45,847 nt of DNA from Candidatus Omnitrophota bacterium. GTDB lineage: Bacteria; Omnitrophota; Gorgyraeia; JABMRG01. Positions 33,756 through 40,964 of the stretch are shown piece by piece (position 1 is the first letter of the stretch; each line of letters opens with the position of its first letter). The stretch is from the NCBI GenBank assembly GCA_030593065.1, contig JAUVHV010000013.1:1-45847 (forward strand), in the 5' to 3' direction. Position numbers and translations under genes: made by a program. Under the pieces are notes generated by a model. The model was not told the origin of the DNA, made no database searches, and saw only the letters and a list, made by a program, of their open reading frames with translations.

Positions 33756-34787
33756 ATGAGTGATTTACTTTTTACGACAGTGATTCTCACCGTGGCTTTT
33801 CTGATCGGATTAATGATTTGCGCTGTAGCTTCCTTTCTTATCACCCGCTGGGATAAGTTTGTTTCTACAAAAAAGTTTAAGATAAAGTTTGCTCACCTTA
33901 GAAAGCCTCTGTTCTTTCTAATCCCCGCCATCTGCATCTTGACCAGCATCCCTTTTGCGCGACTTAACGAAAAAATAACCCCCATAACAATTCACGCGAT
34001 CACCTTCTACGTAATTGCTATCTGCAGCTGGTTACTTATAAAAACAGTTTCTATGGCACGGGAAGCAATTCTTAACCAATATGATTTCGATGCGCGTGAT
34101 AACCTAAAAGCGCGCACAGTGTATACTCAAACAAGAGTTATATCTAATATAATCATCGGAGGGATAATAGTATTGGCCGTTTCCTTCATGCTCATGACAT
34201 TTTCCTCGGTTCGACAGATAGGTGTTAGTCTTTTGGCCTCCGCAGGTGTAGTCGGCGTGGTACTCGGTTTTGCGGCCCAAAAGACCCTGGGAAACTTAAT
34301 AGCCGGTATACAGATAGCGCTTGCTCAACCTATACGCCTTGACGATGCGGTTGTCGTTGAAAACGAATGGGGATGGATAGAGGAGATAACCCTTACTTAT
34401 GTGGTAGTGCGTATCTGGGATTTAAGGCGTCTTGTACTGCCTATATCATACTTTTTAGAGAAACCGTTCCAGAACTGGACACGAAACTCGGCAGATATTC
34501 TTGGCTCAGTATTTATTTACGCGGATTATACAGTGCCTGTTGAGGAAGTCCGCACAGAACTTGGACGCATTCTTAAAGAGAGCCCCCATTGGGATAAGAA
34601 AGTAAATGTTCTCCAGGTTACTGATGCTACCGAACATACAGTTGAATTGCGCGCCCTTATGAGCGCCGCGGATTCACCAACTGCATGGAATTTGCGCTGT
34701 GAAACGCGCGAAAAACTTTTAGAATTTTTACAGAAGAGATACCCGGAAAGCCTACCACGAACACGTGTTGAGCTTCAAAAGAGTTAA
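33756..34787 (+). CDS. MscS-family mechanosensitive ion channel
   Basis: The 343-residue protein has four hydrophobic segments (about residues 5-28, 48-65, 75-95 and 125-145), followed by the pore-lining helix region rich in Gly and Ala (SLLASAGVVGVVLGFAAQKTLGNLIAGIQIA), and the beta domain (DDAVVVENEWGWIEEITLTYVVVRIWDLRRLVLPISYF). This is the MscS pore signature. Such channels open under membrane tension and release solutes during osmotic downshock. AAGGAG precedes the ATG. It appears to be a single-gene unit. Confidence 0.95.
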   Translation: MSDLLFTTVILTVAFLIGLMICAVASFLITRWDKFVSTKKFKIKFAHLRKPLFFLIPAICILTSIPFARLNEKITPITIHAITFYVIAICSWLLIKTVSMAREAILNQYDFDARDNLKARTVYTQTRVISNIIIGGIIVLAVSFMLMTFSSVRQIGVSLLASAGVVGVVLGFAAQKTLGNLIAGIQIALAQPIRLDDAVVVENEWGWIEEITLTYVVVRIWDLRRLVLPISYFLEKPFQNWTRNSADILGSVFIYADYTVPVEEVRTELGRILKESPHWDKKVNVLQVTDATEHTVELRALMSAADSPTAWNLRCETREKLLEFLQKRYPESLPRTRVELQKS

Positions 34788-34814
34788 ACATGCACTAAAA
34801 GGGATAGAATAAAA

Positions 34815-34943
34815 GGGGTCAGGTCTTATACTTAGTAACTTAAGCAATATGGGTGCTTCTGATAATATATCTGGCATAGTGTCATCCTGAGCGACTGAGG
34901 ACGAAATGTCCGAAGGAGTGCCGTGAGCTCCGCGAACGGCGGA
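34815..34943 (+). repeat. Composite of dispersed repeats in the 326-base gap after the channel gene
   Basis: Three repeat pieces stand side by side: GGGGTCAGGTCT plus ACTTAAGCAAT (34817-34848; also at 8144-8172); a 29-base piece at 34846-34874 identical to part of the DUF6790 gene end (36553-36581) and to 37630-37658; and a 55-base unit at 34889-34943 identical to 36638-36692. The rest of the gap holds the terminator, promoter and operators listed separately. Confidence 0.75.
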
Positions 34944-34990
34944 TCTGAGAGTTCAAAGCTTTAAAGGTAGAGCAAGAAAGAGCAAAACTA

Positions 34991-35023
34991 CAAGAATCTG
35001 TTACCAAACAGATTCTTGTTTTT
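34991..35023 (+). terminator. Intrinsic terminator with operator sequence in its loop
   Basis: CAAGAATCTG (34991-35000) and CAGATTCTTG (35009-35018) form a perfect 10-bp stem, followed by TTTTT. The 8-base loop TTACCAAA is the first copy of the operator motif that surrounds the next promoter. Confidence 0.85.
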
Positions 35024-35100
35024 AAAATACTTTGTTTGGTAATTTTTCTTGACTTTTGTTACCAAACACTATATACTTGTTATGGAAATATGTTTGGTAA
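35001..35100. promoter_or_regulatory. Four-site operator array (TTACCAAAC) around the nucleotidyltransferase module promoter
   Basis: The 9-bp motif TTACCAAAC occurs at 35001-35009 and 35059-35067, and its complement GTTTGGTAA at 35034-35042 and 35092-35100. Start-to-start spacings are 33, 25 and 33 bases, so two 58-base units each carry an identically spaced inverted pair. The sites lie upstream of the -35 box, between the -35 and -10 boxes, and just downstream of the transcript start, the classic layout for repression, probably autoregulation by a module product. Confidence 0.75.
35049..35077 (+). promoter_or_regulatory. Sigma-70-type promoter of the nucleotidyltransferase module
   Basis: TTGACT (35049-35054) and TATACT (35072-35077) are exactly 17 bases apart. 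Operator copy 3 occupies the spacer. A start near 35084 places the ATG at 35114 about 30 bases downstream, with GTGAGGG as ribosome binding site. Confidence 0.75.
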
Positions 35101-35113
35101 TAGTGAGGGCAAA

Positions 35114-35434
35114 ATGGGTATTATAAAAGGTGTCTTAAGAGAAGAGCTTAGTAATTCTATCAGAATGAAAAAAAATTACGAAAAAGCTCTAATAAAGCAT
35201 CCTGGGGGGTGTTTTATAAAAAAGTCTATAAAGGGGCGTAATTATTATTATCTTGCTGTAAGAGTTGGTAAGAAAGTACGTTTTATTTATAAGGGCAAAG
35301 AGATATCTTCAGCCGATAAGGATGCTCTTAAAAAATCGAAGCAGTTGAGAGTCAAGTATAAGAAATTGATACAAAAATTGAATAAACAAATAAAATATTT
35401 GGGGTCAGTTTTACGTGGAAAAGAAGACGTTTAA
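35114..35434 (+). CDS. Small basic protein paired with a nucleotidyltransferase
   Basis: The start is set at 35114 (MGIIKGVLREELSNSIRMKK): an upstream in-frame start at 35036 would precede the promoter, and one at 35090 lies in operator 4. The 106-residue product has a helical start, a central block GGCFIKKSIKGRNYYYLAVR followed by VGKKVRFIYKGKEIS, and a Lys-rich coiled tail. This central block resembles short proteins of Clostridia and archaea (KKIKGRYYYYLQYR style) found near nucleotidyltransferases. It may be the regulator or antitoxin-like partner of the next gene, which it overlaps by 20 bases. Function is inferred from context only. Confidence 0.75.
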   Translation: MGIIKGVLREELSNSIRMKKNYEKALIKHPGGCFIKKSIKGRNYYYLAVRVGKKVRFIYKGKEISSADKDALKKSKQLRVKYKKLIQKLNKQIKYLGSVLRGKEDV

Positions 35435-36098
35435 ACTAACTATAGAAGTCCTGAATAGATTTCAAAAAGCGGGCATATTAAAATCCATAGTGCTTATTGG
35501 CAGTTGGAGCGTATATTTTTATAAATACTACTTTAAATCAAAGTCATACTCAAGTTTTATAAGAACAAGGGATATAGACTTCCTGGTACAGGTTCCTATA
35601 AAATTAAGGCATAAAATAGATACTTTTAAGCTATTAGAAGATTTAGGTTTTATAGAAGAATTTAACAGGTCAAAGGGTTATATAAAATTAACTCATCCAG
35701 ACTTGACTGTTGAGTTTCTTGTGCATGAAAAAGGAAAAGAGAGTGATAAGCCATATCCATTGCCTCAGCTTGGAATCAATGCTCAAGCATTGAGATACTT
35801 AAACATCCTATCAGAAAATACAATTTCAATTGACGTAGAGGGGATACGAATAATGCTACCTCATCCTGCTGCATATACTCTACATAAATTTATTGTATTT
35901 AAGCGTAGACGCGATCGAAATAAGCACGATAGAGACCTTGAGGGAGCTATCAGAGTTTATCATGAGTTAATCAAAAATAATGACCTTATTGCAATAAAAC
36001 AGACCTTTAATTCTTTGCACAAAAAATGGCAGGCTACTATTTTGAAGAACCTGGAAACTGTTAAAGAAGTTGAAATTACTAATACCTTGCGTAAATAA
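35415..36098 (+). CDS. GSU2403-type nucleotidyltransferase-fold protein
   Basis: The nucleotidyltransferase signature is visible: GSWSVYFY (29-36), then RTRDIDFLVQV with Asp53 and Asp55, and a third acidic residue in DLTVEFLVHE (Glu100). It resembles GSU2403/AbiEii-like proteins, many of which are toxins or abortive-infection effectors that add nucleotides to tRNA or protein. Translation starts at GTG 35415 inside the 3' end of the preceding gene, typical of a coupled two-gene module. The codon use and AT-rich composition differ from the housekeeping operons, which suggests an acquired cassette. Confidence 0.82.
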   Translation: MEKKTFKLTIEVLNRFQKAGILKSIVLIGSWSVYFYKYYFKSKSYSSFIRTRDIDFLVQVPIKLRHKIDTFKLLEDLGFIEEFNRSKGYIKLTHPDLTVEFLVHEKGKESDKPYPLPQLGINAQALRYLNILSENTISIDVEGIRIMLPHPAAYTLHKFIVFKRRRDRNKHDRDLEGAIRVYHELIKNNDLIAIKQTFNSLHKKWQATILKNLETVKEVEITNTLRK

Positions 36099-36133
36099 TG
36101 TAACACAATACTAAATTCAGAAGGAACAACGAA

Positions 36134-36592
36134 ATGATGTGGATAATCTTTATCATATTGACCATAGTAGGCGCGTTACTGCATATATTGATAGCTAAGA
36201 CCCCTGTAATATACACCTTTCTACTCTACACCTTTATCTTCAATGTAGGCGCAAATGGCATTATCTCATTCATAGGCCATGCCTTCAAATCTGATGACAT
36301 AGCCCGGTATATAGGCTGGCCAAAAGGAAGCCCATTCCAGCATGAGGTAGCATGCGCTAATCTCAGCTACGGTATTATGGGCATACTCTGTATATGGTTC
36401 AGAGGCAATTTCTGGATAGCAACCGCAACAGCATATTCAGTCTTTCTCATAGGGGCAGGCATAGTGCATATAAAAGAGATGGTAAAGGCTAAGAATTTCG
36501 CACCCGGCAATGCCGGAATGCCCCTCTATATGGACTTCCTAAAGCCTGTCGTAATATGGGTGCTTCTGATAATATATCTGGTTAGAGGGTAG
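36134..36592 (+). CDS. DUF6790-like membrane protein
   Basis: The 152-residue protein has four predicted membrane helices (residues 2-22, 28-47, 77-95 and 130-150) and the family block IISFIGHAFKSDDIARYIGW, then PKGSPFQHEVACANLSYG. The function of this family is unknown. The last 58 bases before and including part of the final helix (36524-36581) are duplicated downstream of the following gene at 37601-37658. Confidence 0.85.
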   Translation: MMWIIFIILTIVGALLHILIAKTPVIYTFLLYTFIFNVGANGIISFIGHAFKSDDIARYIGWPKGSPFQHEVACANLSYGIMGILCIWFRGNFWIATATAYSVFLIGAGIVHIKEMVKAKNFAPGNAGMPLYMDFLKPVVIWVLLIIYLVRG

Positions 36593-36717
36593 AAAATGGC
36601 TGTTTTAGGTTGATGTTACCCGCAAGGGGAATGCTAGGAGCGACTGAGGACGAAATGTCCGAAGGAGTGCCGTGAGCTCCGCGAACGGCGGACCTGAAAC
36701 TTGAACCTTTGAAAGCA
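36524..36717 (+). repeat. Left direct repeat flanking the EFR1 gene
   Basis: Blocks in order: 58 bases at 36524-36581 (57 of 58 identical to 37601-37658), the CCCGCAAGGGGAATG block at 36619-36633 (also 37687-37701), the 55-base unit at 36638-36692, and the ACCTGAAA/TTGAACCTTT tail (about 36692-36717, matching 37731-37756). The right copy lacks the 55-base unit. Confidence 0.8.
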
Positions 36718-36749
36718 CCTCATAAGCATTTTAAAGGAGGGTAATAAGA

Positions 36750-37565
36750 ATGGTCATTAACATCTTGTACTTCACATCAACGGGCAACACTCTCTGGCTT
36801 GTTCAGCAAGCTAGAAAAATAATCGAAGAGAAAGGGCACACCGTTAACCTCTTCGAATCCGTCACAACGGGCCTGGAATTCATTGAAAACTGCGATATGA
36901 TAGGCATATTTTACCCCGTATGGGGCTCGGACCTGCCCGATCCTGTCAAAGATCAAGTGCGCCGGATGCAAGAGGGGCGTGGCAGGAAGATCTTTCTAAT
37001 AGGCGACTGCGCCGTTTTTACAGGCGATACTGGCGTATACTGGAAGAAGGTTCTTGAGCGTAAAGGTTATGACGTATTCTATGTGGACCACCTTACCATG
37101 CCCATAAACATAAATATACCCGGATGGAATTTATGGAAAGTCCCGGATAAAGACAAGCAGGACAAGATATTCGCCGAAGCAGAGTCCTATCTGAAAGAGA
37201 TATGCTCTTCTGTTCTCGAAGGAAAAAGAAAAATCGATGGGACATCGCCTTTCTCCAGACTCTTCGGCGTTCTTCAGCGTGTGCTCTTAGCGCCTTTTAC
37301 AAATTATGCCAAGAAGTTCTTCATGTGCGACAGCGAGAAATGCACAAGATGTGGGCTCTGCTATCGCATATGCCCTAAGAATAATATAACCATAGATGAA
37401 GATAAGGGCGCGATTTTCGGAAAGGACTGTATCATCTGCATGAAGTGCTACAATTTCTGCCCAGTAAACGCGGTACTTGTCGACAAGGGGAGCAGGGACG
37501 ACAAAAGATATCGCAGATATAAAGGTCCGGGGCGGGGAATACATCCTATAGAATATCGCAAATAA
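36750..37565 (+). CDS. EFR1-type flavodoxin-ferredoxin fusion protein
   Basis: The N-terminal flavodoxin-like domain begins ILYFTSTGNTLWLV, containing the FMN phosphate-binding S-T-G-N-T loop, and continues with GIFYPVWGSDLPDPV. The C-terminus carries two 4Fe-4S cluster motifs, CTRCGLCYRICP and CIICMKCYNFCP. This order is that of the EFR1 family, which shuttles electrons in anaerobes; specific partners are unknown. AAAGGAGGGTAATAAG precedes the ATG. The gene is bracketed by direct repeats, so it may be an insertion into this site. Confidence 0.92.
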   Translation: MVINILYFTSTGNTLWLVQQARKIIEEKGHTVNLFESVTTGLEFIENCDMIGIFYPVWGSDLPDPVKDQVRRMQEGRGRKIFLIGDCAVFTGDTGVYWKKVLERKGYDVFYVDHLTMPININIPGWNLWKVPDKDKQDKIFAEAESYLKEICSSVLEGKRKIDGTSPFSRLFGVLQRVLLAPFTNYAKKFFMCDSEKCTRCGLCYRICPKNNITIDEDKGAIFGKDCIICMKCYNFCPVNAVLVDKGSRDDKRYRRYKGPGRGIHPIEYRK

Positions 37566-37600
37566 AGTCCATATTAACATATTAAGTCTATATATATACA

Positions 37601-37756
37601 CTCTACATGGACTTCCTAAAGCCTGTCGTAATATGGGTGCTTCTGATAATATATCTGGCTGTTAATTAAGTGGTTATTATTGTTTACCCGCAAGGGGAAT
37701 GTGAATAGCTGGAAAGAACTTTTGGGAGTGACCTGAAATTTGAACCTTTAAAAACA
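37601..37756 (+). repeat. Right direct repeat flanking the EFR1 gene
   Basis: Contains a 58-base copy (37601-37658) of the end of the DUF6790 gene, a second block (37674-37724) with ACCCGCAAGGGGAATGTG, and the tail ACCTGAAATTTGAACCTTTA (37731-37750). The copied gene end is non-coding here. Together with the elements below it fills much of the 383-base gap between the EFR1 and protease genes. Confidence 0.8.
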
Positions 37757-37758
37757 TT

Positions 37759-37788
37759 GTCATTCCTGCGAAAGCAGGAATCCATTTT
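37759..37788. repeat. TCATTCCTGC-type palindromic dispersed repeat
   Basis: ATTCCTGC (37762-37769), GAAA, GCAGGAAT (37774-37781), then CCATTTTTT. This GTCATTCCTGCGAAAGCAGG hairpin is a widespread intergenic repeat type; because of the T-run it could also end transcription of the EFR1 gene. Confidence 0.75.
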
Positions 37789-37793
37789 TTCAC

Positions 37794-37822
37794 TTGTTTT
37801 ATATACTACAACATAGTATTAT
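37794..37822 (+). promoter_or_regulatory. Possible promoter upstream of the protease gene
   Basis: TTGTTT (37794-37799) and TATTAT (37817-37822) are 17 bases apart. A start near 37829 would run straight into the hairpin at 37836-37870. Confidence 0.45.
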
Positions 37823-37835
37823 ATAACCTACTAAT

Positions 37836-37870
37836 GAGCAGCTTTGGCAGGAAGTCAGAGCTGCTCTTTT
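37836..37870 (+). terminator. Terminator-like hairpin in the leader of the protease gene
   Basis: GAGCAGCT (37836-37843) pairs with AGCTGCTC (37859-37866) around a 15-base loop and is followed by TTTT. As at 19389, it lies directly after a promoter-like sequence, so it could be an attenuator. Confidence 0.6.
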
Positions 37871-37908
37871 GTATGAAAGAGGCGAGAGGAAAAGGGAAAA
37901 CGCATGTG

Positions 37909-37931
37909 TAAAATCACTCTGGCCCCTTTTA
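37909..37931 (+). repeat. 23-bp dispersed repeat, copy 2
   Basis: Second copy of the TCACTCTGGCCCCTTTTA-containing repeat of 33647-33669, ending 5 bases before the protease ribosome binding site (GGAGG, 37936-37940). Confidence 0.6.
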
Positions 37932-37948
37932 TAACGGAGGCAATAAAA

Positions 37949-38656
37949 ATGAATGTGGGTAGTTATGTTTTTCATGTAGCGGGTGGCAAGATGGTAAACA
38001 AGATAACATCTAGAATAAGTACCAAAATTATTCATGGCAGCTGTTTTTATTTAAAAGATAGTGTTTTTATTACAGCAGGTCATGTATTAAAACATGCGAT
38101 AGCTGGGCAACATAGAGCGGTGGGGTTTATAGAAAATGGCGTCTACTGCTACAGAGATATCCTAGATTATGAAGTAATTGAAAAATACGATTTGGGTATA
38201 TTTAAAATAGATGTTTCTAATTTAAATTTACCACAGCTTAAATGGGCAATTAAACCAAAAATAATGCTAAATGAGGTTATGACTGTTGGCTTTCCTTTTG
38301 GGCTTATAGTCAAAGAAGACAAAAATCTGATTGTAACTAGGGCATTTCTTGGCTATATTATGAGTAGACGAGATGACATCAAGCGCTATGAGTTATCTTT
38401 TAATTGTCCGCGCGGATTGTCAGGTGCCCCTTTATTAGATAGAAACAATAAAGAAATAGTCGGTATTATTCTGGGAAATTCTATAGTTAAAATAAATGTA
38501 TGTAAAATACAAGAAAGAGTAGGTGATGGAGGCACGAAAATAATTCACGAACAAGATGAAACGGTTTATTTTGGTGAAGCTTTGCAATCTCAATTCATTA
38601 CAAGGATTGATTCAAAGCTTTTAGGAACAACGATAGAAAATTTTATAGGAATATGA
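37949..38656 (+). CDS. Cytosolic trypsin-like serine protease
   Basis: The start is the ATG at 37949 with GGAGG 8 bases upstream; an earlier in-frame ATG at 37904 is followed by a dispersed repeat and has no ribosome binding site. The chymotrypsin-fold catalytic triad is visible: His45 in ITAGHVL, Asp81 in YDLGIF and Ser158 in RGLSGAPLL. The 235-residue protein has no signal peptide or PDZ domain, unlike DegP/HtrA. Such bare intracellular trypsin-like domains occur as modules of bacterial defence systems. The next gene encodes a single-pass membrane protein of similar AT-rich style, a possible partner. Confidence 0.85.
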   Translation: MNVGSYVFHVAGGKMVNKITSRISTKIIHGSCFYLKDSVFITAGHVLKHAIAGQHRAVGFIENGVYCYRDILDYEVIEKYDLGIFKIDVSNLNLPQLKWAIKPKIMLNEVMTVGFPFGLIVKEDKNLIVTRAFLGYIMSRRDDIKRYELSFNCPRGLSGAPLLDRNNKEIVGIILGNSIVKINVCKIQERVGDGGTKIIHEQDETVYFGEALQSQFITRIDSKLLGTTIENFIGI

Positions 38657-38830
38657 AAATAACGCAACATATAGAGTAAGAACAAATAGTTCTCCATTGC
38701 TTTATAGCTTAGCGGAAGAAGTTGGACACGTTTTCACATATTGTACAAAAAAACATTTCTTGCATAACTTGCTGCATATTAAGTAGCAACATAAAGCATC
38801 TATAAAGAATTGATAAATTTTGAGGTTAGA

Positions 38831-39733
38831 ATGTCAAGCGCAAAATGGATATGGAGTGAGTGGTTTAAAGCTAAAAAAACTAATGATTATAATATAGTAA
38901 GCCAAATACCCATAAAAGACCTTTTAAAAGCGATAAAACTTAATCCTGAAGTAAAACGTGAAACTGTAAAAGAATTTAAAAATTTTATTAAACAAAGAAA
39001 AATAAAAGAAAGTCGGAAAAAATGGTACAAAAATTACAAAATAATCGCACCACTTATAATAGGGATATGCACAATAATAGCAGCACTCATAGAGAGAGTA
39101 CCTATACCAAACGTTGATAAAATAGCAAAAACTAAGCTAGCTACCAATAACCTTACGTTAACTCCAGAAATAATCGATAAATTAACTGCAAAAGTGATAA
39201 GATGGCGAGATTATACTGGTGGTGATCGTGCCAGCTATGAAATATTACTGTCTAACAAAAATAAAAGTAACACCCCAGAGATAGCCAAGTTACTATCCTC
39301 GTCAATGAAGAATATAGAAAACAATTACGCTAGTGATGTTATGGCGTATCTTGTAGCAAGATTACCAGCTGTAAACAAATTTGGATGCCCTCCAAATCCT
39401 CATGAATGGGCACCAATAACCGGTTTTAATGCAAGATCTGTTATGAACCACCTTACTAGATACTATTGGACTGAGCGTGCCAGAGCAGCTCGCTTATTGG
39501 CAAATATAAAAACTGCAACCGATAGGAATCAGATAGACAAACTTGAGCTATATAATAAGCTTACAAAGCTTATGGAAGAAGACGAGATTAGTTTAGTTGC
39601 CAGCAAGATGGCACTAAATACATATAGCCAGCTAGTAGGATTTAAACCATCTGGAGTATTTGATTTTGAAGGTGCAATCAAAGACTGGAAAACCCTTGAA
39701 CGAAGAAAAAAAATTTTAAAAGCTGACTTCTAG
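38831..39733 (+). CDS. Single-pass membrane protein of unknown function
   Basis: The ATG at 38831 has GAGG at 38822-38825 and is preferred to the TTG at 38810. The 300-residue protein starts with a basic cytosolic region (MSSAKWIWSEWFKAKK), has one transmembrane helix at about residues 70-88 (KIIAPLIIGICTIIAALIE), and a C-terminal domain of about 210 mainly helical residues with HEWAPITGFNARSVMNHL. I do not recognise a family. It follows the protease gene after 174 bases containing no gene, in the same direction, and may form a two-gene module with it. Confidence 0.72.
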   Translation: MSSAKWIWSEWFKAKKTNDYNIVSQIPIKDLLKAIKLNPEVKRETVKEFKNFIKQRKIKESRKKWYKNYKIIAPLIIGICTIIAALIERVPIPNVDKIAKTKLATNNLTLTPEIIDKLTAKVIRWRDYTGGDRASYEILLSNKNKSNTPEIAKLLSSSMKNIENNYASDVMAYLVARLPAVNKFGCPPNPHEWAPITGFNARSVMNHLTRYYWTERARAARLLANIKTATDRNQIDKLELYNKLTKLMEEDEISLVASKMALNTYSQLVGFKPSGVFDFEGAIKDWKTLERRKKILKADF

Positions 39734-39813
39734 ACTTAAAAAACCATCCCATAAGGTGCCATACTCAGCATATAGGACTCCCCAACTAGGTTGGTAAGAG
39801 AAAAAGGAATCAC

Positions 39814-40134
39814 ATGATTAAACCCATGCAAAAATCCATCACCTCCAAAAAACTACCCACCATATCAAACACCATAAAATACGCTGCATCTCTTGCGCTG
39901 CTAATAGCTCTATTACTATCACCCTGCCAGGCAGACAATTTCCTATCATCAAAAGTCAAAGACATATCAGACCGCAAATACGAAAAAGCAGTAATAGAGC
40001 TTTTAGGCAATGCAAAAGACTCTATAGTCATGTCAATGTATAGCATCAATCTATCTGAAAAGAAGAATCCTACTAGTCTTATGGTTAATGACCTGATAGA
40101 GGCCAGACAAAGAGGGGTAGATGTTACTGCATAG
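39814..40134 (+). pseudogene. Truncated phospholipase D-like protein, N-terminal fragment
   Basis: A signal peptide (about residues 24-40, ending SPCQA) is followed by the start of a PLD-like domain: SDRKYEKAVIELLGNAKDSI, then VMSMYSINL and LIEARQRGVDVT. In complete relatives the sequence continues into the catalytic H-x-K motif, but here it stops after VDVTA, exactly where a dispersed repeat begins (about 40135-40200). Lacking any H-x-K motif, it cannot be an active phospholipase. The ribosome binding site AAAAAGGAATC is intact, so the peptide may still be made. Confidence 0.72.
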
Positions 40135-40146
40135 GGGGTTATTGAT

Positions 40147-40196
40147 ATTATTGTAGATTCTTTACCGTAAAGGGAATGTGAACCGCTGAAAAGAAC
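40147..40196 (+). repeat. GGGAATGTGAA element, copy 3
   Basis: TTATTGTAGATTCTTTACCG then TAAAGGGAATGTGAACCGCTG and AAAAGAACT. It is a diverged copy of the element at 37674-37724 and 40965-41010. It abuts the stop of the truncated PLD gene. Confidence 0.6.
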
Positions 40197-40220
40197 TACA
40201 CTGTCTCTAATTAAATTATT

Positions 40221-40249
40221 AATGCCAGATTGAAAAATCTGGCATTTTT
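40221..40249 (+). terminator. Strong intrinsic terminator
   Basis: AATGCCAGATT (40221-40231) and AATCTGGCATT (40236-40246) form a perfect 11-bp stem with a GAAA tetraloop, followed by TTTTC. Confidence 0.9.
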
Positions 40250-40279
40250 CTTGTTTTTCCTTTTTGTCTTAGTTTTTTG

Positions 40280-40333
40280 AAGGAAACCGATTGTCTTAGA
40301 GCATTGCCTCAGTGAGGTTCCTTGTTTTTTTCT
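40280..40333 (+). terminator. Second terminator-like structured hairpin
   Basis: AAGGAAACC (40280-40288) pairs with GGTTCCTT (40316-40323) with one bulge, enclosing a possible smaller CCTC/GAGG hairpin, and is followed by GTTTTTTTC. Lying about 30 bases after another strong terminator, it suggests either a tandem terminator or a short RNA between them. No clear promoter is seen in the gap. Confidence 0.6.
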
Positions 40334-40415
40334 ATTTTTTCATTTTAGATGAAAGAAAATCCCCATTCCAAACGTCTATATAAGTGAGGGGTTGAATAAA
40401 CCGAAGGGGGGAACT

Positions 40416-40931
40416 ATGCCAAATTTTGTGTTACCGGAGACTATTGGTCAAAAGATATATCTCATTAGAGGGCAAAAGGTTATGCTAAGCATGCATTTAG
40501 CCAACCTTTATAGGGTTGAAGCTAGAGTACTCATACAATCAGTGAAGCGGAATATTAGTCGATTCCCTGAGGATTTCATGTTCCAGCTGACAGATGAGGA
40601 ATACGAAATCTTGAAATCACAAATAGTGATTTCAAGTTGGGGAGGGACAAGACGAAGCAGGCCTTACGCATTTACAGAGCAAGGGATTGCTATGCTCTCC
40701 AGCGTATTAAGAAGTAAAAGAGCTATCCAGGTCAACATAGCCATTATGCGTGCCTTTGTAAAACTACGCCAAATCTTATCTACTCACAAAGAACTTGCTC
40801 GCAAGCTTAAGCAGTTAGAGCGTAAGACAGAAAAACACGATACCGAAATCCAGGCCGTCTTTGAAGCCATCATGCAGCTTATGAAACCTCCGGAACAACC
40901 AAAACGCAAAATAGGCTTTCATGCTAAATAG
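40416..40931 (+). CDS. ORF6N-domain (KilA-N-like) DNA-binding protein
   Basis: Residues 7-100 form an ORF6N domain: [23 protein letters not shown], then [43 protein letters not shown] and [10 protein letters not shown]. The C-terminal third is a helical, charged coiled coil ([20 protein letters not shown]). ORF6N proteins are phage-type or mobile-element-type DNA-binding proteins often found alone in repeat-rich regions. The ATG at 40416 with GGGGGGAACT just upstream is preferred over the TTG at 40392. A decayed second copy follows at 41013. Confidence 0.93.
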   Translation: MPNFVLPETIGQKIYLIRGQKVMLSMHLANLYRVEARVLIQSVKRNISRFPEDFMFQLTDEEYEILKSQIVISSWGGTRRSRPYAFTEQGIAMLSSVLRSKRAIQVNIAIMRAFVKLRQILSTHKELARKLKQLERKTEKHDTEIQAVFEAIMQLMKPPEQPKRKIGFHAK

Positions 40932-40964
40932 TGTCATTCTAAAGTGAAGAATCTTGGCGTTGAC

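Noticed and set aside
34893-34910. Hammerhead-ribozyme-like CTGAGGA followed by GAAA in the 55-base repeat (also at 36642)
   Set aside because: The two core pieces are separated by a single base, leaving no stem II, and the related repeat is translated inside batC; the similarity is chance.
35036-35113. Longer N-terminus of the small basic protein (starts at 35036 or 35090)
   Set aside because: 35036 is upstream of the -35 box and 35090 lies in operator 4; the ATG at 35114 has a ribosome binding site and fits the transcript.
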